Shown one piece after another: positions 16,619-23,986 of a stretch of 64,000 nt of DNA. Every line of letters begins with the position of its first letter. Position 1 is the stretch's first letter. The notes under the pieces are model-generated. The model saw only the letters and a list, made by a program, of their open reading frames with translations. It ran no database searches and was not told the origin of the DNA. The position numbers and the translations under genes were made by a program. Origin of the DNA: Prescottella equi (GTDB lineage: Bacteria; Actinomycetota; Actinomycetes; Mycobacteriales; Mycobacteriaceae); assembly GCF_002094305.1 (NCBI RefSeq), contig NZ_LWTX01000011.1, positions 91,265 through 155,264 on the forward strand. The letters are read 5' to 3'.

Positions 16619-16631
16619 TCGACAGCCGTCT

Positions 16632-16663
16632 CCGCGGGTCACCGATCGTCGGGTGACCCGCGG
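16632..16663. terminator. bidirectional hairpin between hydrolase and ClC gene
   Basis: CCGCGGGTCACC (16632-16643) pairs perfectly with GGTGACCCGCGG (16652-16663), with an 8-base loop. It begins 13 bases after the hydrolase stop and also covers the last codons of the convergent ClC gene, so it can serve both transcripts. Confidence 0.6.
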
Positions 16664-17913
16664 GGAAGGCGAACGGTCATGGTCGGGCGATTCTTCACCA
16701 GCAGCCACACCGGCAGCACGGCGAGGCACAGGATCGGCAGGACCGTCACCGAGCCGACCATCGCCACCGGGACGAAGATCCCGAGCCAGCAACTACGCAC
16801 CGCGACCACGATCGCGCCGAGTACCCCGCACGCGATCGCGGGCGGCACCGGCACCCCCGGAACGAGCGCGTGCCCGATCATTCCCGCGGTCACGCCGACG
16901 GCTGCCGACGCGATGACGCGTCCTCCGCGGAACCCGCTGGAGGCAGCTACCGCGAAGGCCGCGAGGCTGCACCCGCCGAGCACGAGCAGCCGTGGAACGG
17001 ACGTCTCCGGCGCCGACGCCACGACGTCGCGCATCGTCCCGATGTCCCGGAACATCGACTCCCGGCCTCCGAGCGCCCCGAGCAGACCGAGCACGACGCC
17101 GCCCAGCCCCGTCATCAGGACCGGGTTCCGAAGTCGGTGGAACGACGCGTGCAGGGTGCGGTAGGCGTACACCGCTCCGAGCATTGTCACGGCGGTGACC
17201 GTCGCTATCGCGACCCCGCCGAGCACGGCCCACACCGTCACCGTCGCGTAGCCCGGCAGGTCGAGCGCGAGGACGGGCCGGTCGAGGACCGCCATCGTCA
17301 CGGCCCCCGCCCCGGCTGCGACCAGCGGTGCGAGGATCGCGTCCCACAGGTTGCCCTGTACGCGCCGCCCGGTGAGTTCCAGGTACGCCAGGGGGGCCGC
17401 GACGGGGGTACCGAACTGCACGCCGATCGTCGCGGCGGTCGCCAGCGCCGCGACCCGGTCCGACGCGATCGCGGGCCCCACCCGAGCCACCACCCACACG
17501 GAGAGGGCGGCGTTGACCGAGATGAGGACGTTCTCGGGGCTGAGACCGACGCCGGCACCGAGCGCGACGACCAGCGCGAGCAGCAGGCTCGGCAGCACCC
17601 GCAGCGGGATCGGCGGTCCGATCAGACCCGCGGTCGCCGAGTCTCGGCCGGCGTGCCCGGGCACCAGCCACACGACCAGGCCGACGGTGATGCCGGCGAC
17701 CGTCAGCACGATCGCGATCCACCAGCGGGCATCGCCGGCGAACCCCAGCGCGCTCGGGAGTGTCTCGTAGAGGAAGTCCGCGACCGCGCGCGCGACGGCG
17801 AGGACGGCGACAGGCATCGCGGTCGCCCCGACTCCGACGAACAGGGCGAGCATCGCCTCGCGCGCGATCACGCGGGCGTCCGGGCGTTCCTGGTCGCGCT
17901 CCTCGTCCTGCAA
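16639..17913 (-). CDS. ClC-type chloride channel/transporter family protein
   Basis: A 424-aa integral membrane protein of the voltage-gated ClC superfamily, in a divergent form. About ten to twelve membrane segments alternate along the chain. The usual selectivity motif is altered: the expected GREGP-like loop reads GLSPENVL near 150, and the following segment (RDSATAGLIGPPIPLR) is near the first filter position. Later motifs such as VQFGTPVAAPLAYLELTG and SSGFRGGRVIASAAVG (with the GxxGG turn) match the family. The TTG at 17913 with GGAGG five bases upstream was chosen; an upstream frame extends into low-complexity shadow. Ion selectivity may be changed, since key loop residues differ from the classical motif. 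Confidence 0.75.
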   Translation of the reverse strand: MQDEERDQERPDARVIAREAMLALFVGVGATAMPVAVLAVARAVADFLYETLPSALGFAGDARWWIAIVLTVAGITVGLVVWLVPGHAGRDSATAGLIGPPIPLRVLPSLLLALVVALGAGVGLSPENVLISVNAALSVWVVARVGPAIASDRVAALATAATIGVQFGTPVAAPLAYLELTGRRVQGNLWDAILAPLVAAGAGAVTMAVLDRPVLALDLPGYATVTVWAVLGGVAIATVTAVTMLGAVYAYRTLHASFHRLRNPVLMTGLGGVVLGLLGALGGRESMFRDIGTMRDVVASAPETSVPRLLVLGGCSLAAFAVAASSGFRGGRVIASAAVGVTAGMIGHALVPGVPVPPAIACGVLGAIVVAVRSCWLGIFVPVAMVGSVTVLPILCLAVLPVWLLVKNRPTMTVRLPRGSPDDR

Positions 17914-18085
17914 CGGCGCCTCCGACGACTCGGGATCGGGCGCCTCGTCACCGTACTGCGCCGACGTGGCACCCGGTGCGTCATCCGATTCGCCTGCCCA
18001 CCAGCCACGCCCGGTTCGCCTACGCTGTCGGAATCCGTCGGGTGGCGACCGCCTCCCCGGCGCTGCTCGTTCCGAAGGGGATGCC

Positions 18086-18982
18086 GTGCGGTCGTCGAGG
18101 TTCAATGTCGCGCTGGCTCGGGAGGCGCTCGCCGCCCGGTCCGAATCCGCACAGGGCTGGTTGCGCGGCACCGCTCCGGGACGGACGGTTCAGCGCATGC
18201 TGTCGGGCTTCGTCGACATCGAATGGGCGGACCGGTCCATGACGCTCGCGGCCCAATCGTTCACGTCGGTGCTGCCGGTGGTGATCGTGGCCTCGACGAT
18301 CGGCAGCCACGACACGTTCACGAAGGGCTTCTTCGACCAGTTCGGCATCGACATGGACAGCGTCGACGTGAGCACCGACGGCCTCGGCGTCGACGAACCC
18401 TCGTTCGCGGCTTTCGGGATCGTCGGTCTGTTGATGGTGCTGCTCGGCGGGACGTCCTTCGCCCGCGCCCTCGGCCGGATGTACGGGCGGGTGTGGCACG
18501 TGCCGACGCTGAAGTTCGCGAGCTGGTGGCGGTGGATCGCGGTGCTGCTGTCTGTGGCGTCGTGCGCCGCGCTGATCGGTGCCACACGGGTGCTCCTCGG
18601 AGTTCCGTACCTGGGCAGTTCCCTGGTCCTGGTCGCCCAGTTCGCGGTCTGGGCGGGGCTGTGGACCCTGGTGCCGTATCTGCTCACCGAGCGTCGCCTG
18701 TCGGCGCGCGTCCTGTGGTCGACCGGATTGATCACCGCGGCGGGTCTGACTGTGCTGCGGATCGGCGGCAACGTCGTCCTGCCGCGGACGGTCGCGACCG
18801 CCGAATCCAAGTTCGGGGATCTCGGCCTGGTCTTCACCGCGATCGGGTGGATGTTCGTCGCGTGCGGCATCGTGGTCGGCGCCTCGGTGATCACGAAGGC
18901 ACTGGCCCTCGACGAGGGACCGGTCGGGCGTTACCTGCGCGGTCCGGGGGAACCACTCACAGAGACTTCCATGATTCGCTGA
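18086..18982 (+). CDS. YihY/BrkB-family inner membrane protein
   Basis: A 298-aa membrane protein of the YihY/virulence-factor BrkB family. Six membrane segments start after a hydrophilic N-terminus (VRSSRFNVALAREALA, about 1-45): TLAAQSFTSVLPVVIVAS, FGIVGLLMVLLGGTSFARALG, WWRWIAVLLSVASCAALIG, LVLVAQFAVWAGLWTLVPYL, LWSTGLITAAGLTVLRIGG, and IGWMFVACGIVVGASVIT. GTG 18086 has AAGGGG five bases upstream. No enzymatic motifs are seen; biological role is not established for this family. It is divergent from the ClC-type gene with 172 bases between, and precedes the sigma factor by 36 bases. Confidence 0.85.
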   Translation: MRSSRFNVALAREALAARSESAQGWLRGTAPGRTVQRMLSGFVDIEWADRSMTLAAQSFTSVLPVVIVASTIGSHDTFTKGFFDQFGIDMDSVDVSTDGLGVDEPSFAAFGIVGLLMVLLGGTSFARALGRMYGRVWHVPTLKFASWWRWIAVLLSVASCAALIGATRVLLGVPYLGSSLVLVAQFAVWAGLWTLVPYLLTERRLSARVLWSTGLITAAGLTVLRIGGNVVLPRTVATAESKFGDLGLVFTAIGWMFVACGIVVGASVITKALALDEGPVGRYLRGPGEPLTETSMIR

Positions 18983-19018
18983 AGGAAGACGCCAGCTTCC
19001 GCGGGTTACCTGTCGGAT

Positions 19019-19594
19019 GTGAGTTCCACCTTCACTCCTCCTCCGGTCCGCGCCGTCGACCTCGATGCCGTCGCGGCCGCCGCCTGCGCCGGGCACGACG
19101 ACGCGATGGCGGAGCTGATGGCTCGTGTGCGGCCGATGGTGTTGCGCTTCTGCAGGTCGAGGCTGCGCGGGTCGCGCTGCCTGTCGGCCGAGGACGTCAC
19201 CCAGGAGGTGTGCATCGCCGTGATGCGTGCACTCCCGGGCTACGAGGACCGCGGCAGATTCACGGCGTTCGTGTTCGGGATCGCCTCGCACAAGATCGTC
19301 GATGCGTTACGCGCGTTCGGTCGCGACAAATCGGTTCCGGTCGATATCGTTCCGGAGGTCCCCGTGGAGTTCGATACGCCCGAGGAGCACGCAATGCGGG
19401 CCCACGACACGCAACATGCGTGGTCGCTGATCGATGTCCTCACCGCGCGCGAACGCACCATCCTCCGCCTGCGCATCGTCGAGCATCAGAGCGCGGCCGA
19501 GACCGCGCGCGTGCTGAACACGACGGCGGGCGCCGTCCGAGTGGCGCAGCACCGGGCGCTGAACCGGCTACGCGCCCAGCTCGCCTCGCGGTGA
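19019..19594 (+). CDS. SigD-like ECF sigma factor
   Basis: A 191-aa extracytoplasmic-function sigma factor. Region 2 (about 22-95) contains the core-binding helix MAELMARVRPMVLRFCRSRL, the DVTQEV motif, and EDRGRFTAFVFGIASHKIVDALRAFGRDKS, a very close pattern match to mycobacterial SigD. Region 4 (about 135-190) reads LTARERTILRLRIVEHQSAAETARVLNTTAGAVRVAQHRALNRLR, including the helix-turn-helix. Start GTG 19019. No anti-sigma (RsdA) gene follows directly, unlike the M. tuberculosis locus; a secreted protein comes next instead. The interval 19595-19878 contains no gene and no hairpin I could call. Regulon membership of the secreted proteins is speculation. Confidence 0.9.
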   Translation: MSSTFTPPPVRAVDLDAVAAAACAGHDDAMAELMARVRPMVLRFCRSRLRGSRCLSAEDVTQEVCIAVMRALPGYEDRGRFTAFVFGIASHKIVDALRAFGRDKSVPVDIVPEVPVEFDTPEEHAMRAHDTQHAWSLIDVLTARERTILRLRIVEHQSAAETARVLNTTAGAVRVAQHRALNRLRAQLASR

Positions 19595-19878
19595 GGCGCG
19601 AAACCCGAAGCGTGGCAAAGAGCGATCACCCGTCCAGCTCATACCGTTACAGCATCGTTACCGCGGCGACTGACCGCTCGGTTTGCCCTGTTCGCAGCGC
19701 TGTCCGCGCGCCTCCGACCTCCGGCCGCGCCTCGATCCCTCGACCGATTCGCCCCGTTCGACCGACTTTGCTGTTGCAGCCCCGTCCCACTGCGTCAATG
19801 GTGGAGGGGTGATCTTGGTCTTCGGACTGCGACAGCCTCGATCACGTTCCGATGGTTCACATTTGGAAGGGGATGAAC

Positions 19879-20460
19879 ATGCAGTTGCGTAATCGGAAGA
19901 CTCTCGGTCACGCGTTCGGCGGGGCTGCGATCGTCGCCGCGGCAGCGCTCGCGGCACCCGCCCTGGCCTCGGCCGAACCGGTCGAGCTGGCCAGCCCGAC
20001 GGTGACGACCGGCGTCGACGGCAACACGCTTTCGGTCACCGTGGCGAACACCAACGAAGATCCCACCACCAGCTGCGGCGCCTTCGCCCTCGACGCCACC
20101 AAGCTTCCTGCGCTGCAAGCGGATCCGAGCAAGATCACGGAACCGGGCTTCCTGGCGTGGCAGACGGATGTGGCCGAGCGGGTCGGCGCGGGCGCCGAGG
20201 ACACGTTCACGACCGATCTCCAGGACGGCGTGTACGCGGTTGTGGGCGAGTGCATCTCGCTGACCAACCCGGAACTGCCCGCCGTGGGCGACCCGCAGAT
20301 CGTGCCCGTCGGCGGCCTGCTCGGCAGCGTCGACCTCGGCAGCCTGCAGGGCCTGCTGCCGGCCGACCTCGACCTGGGTAGCCTCCAGGATCTGCTCCCC
20401 GCCGATCTCGGCGATCTGCTCGCGGGTCTGCCCCTCGGCTCCACGGCCCCGGCTCAGTAA
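19879..20460 (+). CDS. secreted protein with internal repeats
   Basis: A 193-aa exported protein of unknown function. A Sec signal peptide (MQLRNRKTLGHAFGGAAIV followed by AAAALAAPALASAEP) ends at an Ala-X-Ala site near residue 34. The mature part is an acidic beta-rich domain with two cysteines (DPTTSCGAFALD and VVGECISLT), which could form a disulfide. The C-terminal 55 residues hold a leucine-rich repeat unit of about 16 residues, DLGSLQGLLPADL followed by DLGSLQDLLPADL, with a third partial copy DLLAGL. ATG 19879 is preceded by AAGGGG six bases away. The GTG/ATG alternatives at 19852 and 19873 fit less well. No close homologue is named. Confidence 0.75.
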   Translation: MQLRNRKTLGHAFGGAAIVAAAALAAPALASAEPVELASPTVTTGVDGNTLSVTVANTNEDPTTSCGAFALDATKLPALQADPSKITEPGFLAWQTDVAERVGAGAEDTFTTDLQDGVYAVVGECISLTNPELPAVGDPQIVPVGGLLGSVDLGSLQGLLPADLDLGSLQDLLPADLGDLLAGLPLGSTAPAQ

Positions 20461-20485
20461 CGCAGCCTTTCGCGCTTCCCTGGGC

Positions 20486-20515
20486 GGCGCCGACACCCGA
20501 TCGGGTGTCGGCGCC
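20486..20515. terminator. perfect 30-bp palindrome terminator
   Basis: GGCGCCGACACCCGA (20486-20500) is followed immediately by its exact reverse complement to 20515, giving a 15-bp arm with no separate loop; flanking GTTTCC lies on the plus side. It sits between two convergent secreted-protein genes and can end both. Confidence 0.8.
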
Positions 20516-20541
20516 GTTTCCCTCCCCAGGGAGTCCGGTGG

Positions 20542-21210
20542 TCAGCTGCCGAATGCGAATCCGGAGAAGACGCTCTGGAAGGAGCCCGTGTACTGCGGCA
20601 CGAGCTGGAAGTCGACACGATTCGCATCGCCCAGATCCAGATCGACCGAGCGGGTCGGGTCGTCGGCCCCGCAGCCGGCCGGCGCGACCACCTCGACGGT
20701 GTAATCCGTCTTCGCCTCGAGCCACTGGAAGAAGTAGAAGCCGAAGTCGTCGGTCTCGGTCGTCGCGAGAAGGCCGCTGTCGTCGCTCACGTTCACCGTC
20801 ACTCCGGGCGCGCCCACTCCCTCGGGCTGCGGGCACCCTGTCACGGCTCCGGTGATGTCGTGAACTGTGGTGACACGGAAATCGACGTCGTAGGCCGGTC
20901 CGTTGGTGGTGTCCACCGCCCGGGTTCCCGGGAAGGCACCGCAGCCCGCACCGATGTACGGCTTGACGACATAGTTGCCGGGCGCCCGGTCGACGAAGGC
21001 ATAGTCCCCTTCGGCATCGGTGATCACCGAATCGATTCGGCCCGAGTCGTCCCACAACTCGACCCAGATGCCTCCGGCGTTCCCCATCGGGTCACAGGTG
21101 TTGACCAACGTTCCCGCGACCGAGTCGTCCGACCGCGCCGACGCGATTCCCGGAAGAGCCGCAACCAGGCCCACGCCGAGCGCGAGGGAGGCCAGAGCGA
21201 TGCGCTTCAT
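20542..21210 (-). CDS. secreted protein with two tandem beta-sandwich domains
   Basis: A 222-aa exported protein. A signal peptide (MKRIALASLALGVGLVAALP, Ala-X-Ala near 26) is followed by two homologous domains of about 85 residues (about 33-115 and 118-205), each with the order strand-VELWDDSG / VNVSDDSG, then a TDAEGDYAFV / TDDFGFYFFQ segment, then a GAGCGAFPG / PAGCGADDP cysteine turn and a DVDFRV / RVDFQL end. The pattern is that of carboxypeptidase-regulatory or SdrD-B-like repeats in surface proteins, used as adhesive or structural modules. Four Cys suggest two disulfides. Function is unknown. It faces the other secreted protein across the palindrome terminator. Confidence 0.75.
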   Translation of the reverse strand: MKRIALASLALGVGLVAALPGIASARSDDSVAGTLVNTCDPMGNAGGIWVELWDDSGRIDSVITDAEGDYAFVDRAPGNYVVKPYIGAGCGAFPGTRAVDTTNGPAYDVDFRVTTVHDITGAVTGCPQPEGVGAPGVTVNVSDDSGLLATTETDDFGFYFFQWLEAKTDYTVEVVAPAGCGADDPTRSVDLDLGDANRVDFQLVPQYTGSFQSVFSGFAFGS

Positions 21211-21518
21211 GTTCACTGTTCTCGATTCGATCGAAACGATGCCACCCACGGTGACAAGCGCGTCCCCGTCGTTCGCGCCGCTGCGAAAGTTTGCACGGGT
21301 CACGAGTGTCGGGTCAACGGGATCCGGCCAAGAGAGGCAATGATTTTCGATCCCCCTCAAACTCTCGAACCGGACAGATTTCACCCTCCGATTTCACCCG
21401 TCGGCAACGTTCGGTTCGGTCCGGCCACGATTCTCCCCGAGCCAGCCCGCGAAGCACGGCTCCCGGCATAGCCTGAACAGCACGGCACATCCGGTTCGAG
21501 ATCCGTAAGGAGCACTCG
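21211..21518. other. 308-bp divergent intergenic region
   Basis: No gene is visible. It separates two divergent genes and must hold their promoters. A TAGCCT box (21469-21474) fits an actinobacterial TANNNT -10 for the plus-strand gene at 21519. No clear operator or hairpin was found. Confidence 0.4.
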
Positions 21519-21986
21519 ATGAGCCACTCGACGAGCACGGAATCGACGGTTCGCGTCACTCGCACGGCAGTCAACTGGAAACGACTCTGGGCGGGCGGGG
21601 TCGCTACTGCGATCGTCGCGGCGCTGGCCGGAGTGGTTGGGGTGCTCGCCGTACGCGGCCCCATCGATACCCCTGTGATCTCGCCGCCGCACACGCCGTG
21701 GGACTCACAGGTCACCACGGTGGCGGTCTACGCCGCGATCGCGGCCCTGATCGCCACCGGACTGCTGCACCTGCTGCTGATCTCGACGCCACGCGCCTCC
21801 ACCTTCTTCACGTGGATCGGCATCCTGGCGACAGCCGCCTTCGCGTTGTGGCCGTTCAGCGTCGACGCCACCACCAAGTCGCAGATCGCGAGCGGTGCCA
21901 TCTACCTCGTGGTCGGCATCGCGATCGTGTCGCTGCTGTCGGGGGTCGCGGCGTCCGCGCAGAGCACGTTCACCGCGCGGCCCTGA
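21519..21986 (+). CDS. DUF6069-type four-helix membrane protein
   Basis: A 155-aa membrane protein with four predicted helices: GGVATAIVAALAGVVGVLAV, VAVYAAIAALIATGLLHLLLI, FFTWIGILATAAFALWPFS and SGAIYLVVGIAIVSLLSGVAA. The composition fits the DUF6069 group common in actinobacteria (recognition by pattern only). A 20-residue Ser/Thr-rich cytoplasmic N-terminus precedes the first helix. Start ATG 21519 has AGGAG. It has no catalytic motif. A strong hairpin follows, so it is probably monocistronic. Confidence 0.75.
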   Translation: MSHSTSTESTVRVTRTAVNWKRLWAGGVATAIVAALAGVVGVLAVRGPIDTPVISPPHTPWDSQVTTVAVYAAIAALIATGLLHLLLISTPRASTFFTWIGILATAAFALWPFSVDATTKSQIASGAIYLVVGIAIVSLLSGVAASAQSTFTARP

Positions 21987-21990
21987 CCGA

Positions 21991-22020
21991 CACTCACGGT
22001 GGACTGGCCCACCGTGAGTG
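21991..22020. terminator. 12-bp stem terminator between convergent genes
   Basis: CACTCACGGTGG (21991-22002) pairs perfectly with 22009-22020, loop ACTGGC. It lies between the ends of the DUF6069-type gene and the orphan 496-aa gene and can serve both. Confidence 0.75.
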
Positions 22021-22032
22021 CGAACATTTCGG

Positions 22033-23523
22033 TCATCCCCGCTCCTCGTCGACCAGCGCCGCCACGTCGATCTGTTCGGGCCACCGCATCGTCTCACCGG
22101 GGATGACGCGAACGCCATCGGCGATCAGCAGGACGGTGCCGTGGTCGTCGATGGTCACACGTGGATGCGTCGTGAAGACCGGTGTGCTGCTGACGGGTAC
22201 GAGAGTGCGTCCGTCCAGGAGTGTGAACAGCCAGAACTGACGTGTGCTCTCGCACGTGGCGGGCTCGGCCAGCGGCCACCACCCCGATCGCCCGGTTCCA
22301 TCCGGCGGATGATCGGTGAACCACACGAACGGCCCCACCCTGCCGCCGCCCCACAGCGCCTTCGGCAGCGTGTGGGACGCCCCGAGCGTCAGGTCCTCTC
22401 GGACGAGAGTCGCCCGGTCTCCGCCGAACAGTCGCAGCGGCGCCCCTGCAAGAAACATCCGATACTGCCGACCGGTCACGGTGAGAGCCGAGCCGATGGT
22501 CACCCCGCCATCCGGGGAGATGCTCACGAGTCGCAACGCCGAGCCCTCGACCCGCACGGCGGCAACGAAACGATCGTCCTCCGCGACAACGGATATGACA
22601 TGCCCTTCGGGTCCTGCGACGTCGATCCGATCGCGGTCGGGTTCGTGCACGACCCATCTGCCGTCCGGACGGCAGACCAATAGCGTCTCCCCCAGCACCG
22701 CCGCCACCTGCACGTCGGTGTCGTCGACCTGGGTCGGGGATTCGCCCTGCTCGCAACGAAACACCCCGTCAGCGCCGGTGACCCAGCATCCACTGGGGGT
22801 AGCCCAGATACGGCGTGACTTCCCGATCGCGGCCGGCAGGACGTGCTCGCCCACAACGTGATCGGCGCCGAAACTCACCACCAGCGGCAGCGAACTGTCG
22901 GCGGCCCAGAGCACCCCGCCGGCCGCGGACACGTCGCCGGGGACGATGCTCGGTCGAGCCGGCAACTCCGGGACGTCGTCGAGGTCGAGGTCGACCAGGG
23001 CTCCGACGTCACCGTCGGCCTCGTCGCTCTCGCTCTCGAACAGCGCGTCCCGGTCGAAGAACCGCGGCGCCGCGTCGACGTCCCGCAGCCGCCGATGTCC
23101 CGGCACGATCTCCCAGCCGCCCGGAGTCCTGCGGCGGAAACGTGCGCTGACGATCCGGACACGGGTGACACGGCCGCGAACCCGGCCGTCGTCGTTCCCC
23201 AGGACTCCGTAGAACCTTCCGGTGAGTTCGACCCGCCCGGTCAGCGGCCGAAAACCCCGCCACGACGCGGTCCAGCCGTCGCCGCGCAATAGCCCGGACC
23301 ATTCCCAGCTGCGCGGGGTGTCCTCGCCCGTGTACTGCCGGATCGGGGGCCGGGTACTCGGTTCCAACGGCACCCGCACCGTCACCACGTCACCGGCGGA
23401 CTCGGGCAGTTCGACGAATCGAAGCGGGAACGACATCACCTCCCCGACCCGCGGGGGCGCGATCTCACCGTCCTCGATCGCAATCTCTTCGATCTGAACG
23501 ACAAGCGTTCGACGGCTCGTCAT
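22033..23523 (-). CDS. hypothetical protein, 496 aa
   Basis: I do not recognise this family. ATG 23523 follows AAAGG. Coding quality is high throughout. The N-terminal 110 residues contain strands such as LVVQIEEIAIEDGE, PLRFVELPE and VVTVRVPLE, with a possible nucleic-acid- or lipid-binding beta barrel. The region 150-215 has an acidic run (LFESESDEADGDVGALVDLDLDD). From about 215 to the end, repeated blades of the form SLPLVVSFGADHVVG, GCWVTGADGVFRCE, LLVCRPDGRWVVHE and RMFLAGAPLRLFGGD suggest a seven-bladed beta-propeller. No signal peptide, so probably cytoplasmic. It stands alone on the minus strand between the convergent DUF6069-type gene and RidA. Confidence 0.7.
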   Translation of the reverse strand: MTSRRTLVVQIEEIAIEDGEIAPPRVGEVMSFPLRFVELPESAGDVVTVRVPLEPSTRPPIRQYTGEDTPRSWEWSGLLRGDGWTASWRGFRPLTGRVELTGRFYGVLGNDDGRVRGRVTRVRIVSARFRRRTPGGWEIVPGHRRLRDVDAAPRFFDRDALFESESDEADGDVGALVDLDLDDVPELPARPSIVPGDVSAAGGVLWAADSSLPLVVSFGADHVVGEHVLPAAIGKSRRIWATPSGCWVTGADGVFRCEQGESPTQVDDTDVQVAAVLGETLLVCRPDGRWVVHEPDRDRIDVAGPEGHVISVVAEDDRFVAAVRVEGSALRLVSISPDGGVTIGSALTVTGRQYRMFLAGAPLRLFGGDRATLVREDLTLGASHTLPKALWGGGRVGPFVWFTDHPPDGTGRSGWWPLAEPATCESTRQFWLFTLLDGRTLVPVSSTPVFTTHPRVTIDDHGTVLLIADGVRVIPGETMRWPEQIDVAALVDEERG

Positions 23524-23594
23524 GAGCCTTTCTGCACTGTAGCCATGTGGCCGATGGTAGCGGCTGTCGGCGCCGCGCAAAGGGAGCTTCCGGG

Positions 23595-23963
23595 TCAGGC
23601 CCCGCCAATCCGGGCCGTCGCCTTGACCTCCACGAGAACGCCGGGCATACCGAGGGCCGCCACGCCCACCGCAGTCCACGCGGGCCGGGCGCCGTTCTGG
23701 AAGCGTGCCTTCGCGGCCATGAACTCCGTCATGTGCTGCGGGAAGTCGACGTGGAAGCTGATGAGTTCCACCAGATCCGCCGGCGCCGCACCGTGTTCGG
23801 CGAGCAATTTGCCGATCGTCTCGAACGCGAGGTCGTACTGCCGCGTCGGATCGGCGGGGGCGCTCCCGTCCGCCTCGAGCCCGACCTGGCCGGAGCAGAA
23901 CAGCAGGTCGCCGCTGCGCACCGCGTTCGAGTAGCCGTACTCTTCTTCCCAATTCTTCGACAC
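23595..23963 (-). CDS. RidA-family protein
   Basis: A 122-aa RidA/YjgF-like protein. The family deaminates reactive enamine/imine intermediates such as 2-aminoacrylate, and acts in the cytoplasm as a trimer. Marks: YSNAVRSGDLLFCSGQVGLEADG near 11-33, ETIGKLLAEHGAAPADLVELISFHVD near 55-80, and the C-terminal PAWTAVGVAALGMPGVLVEVKATA that includes the conserved E. The catalytic Arg of the classical site, normally near the end, is replaced by a region with RPAW near 97; sub-group assignment is uncertain. GTG 23963 has AAAGGA. It lies 23 bases after the carboxyltransferase and is likely cotranscribed with it. Confidence 0.88.
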   Translation of the reverse strand: MSKNWEEEYGYSNAVRSGDLLFCSGQVGLEADGSAPADPTRQYDLAFETIGKLLAEHGAAPADLVELISFHVDFPQHMTEFMAAKARFQNGARPAWTAVGVAALGMPGVLVEVKATARIGGA

Positions 23964-23986
23964 GTCGTGTTCCTTTCGATTCCAGG

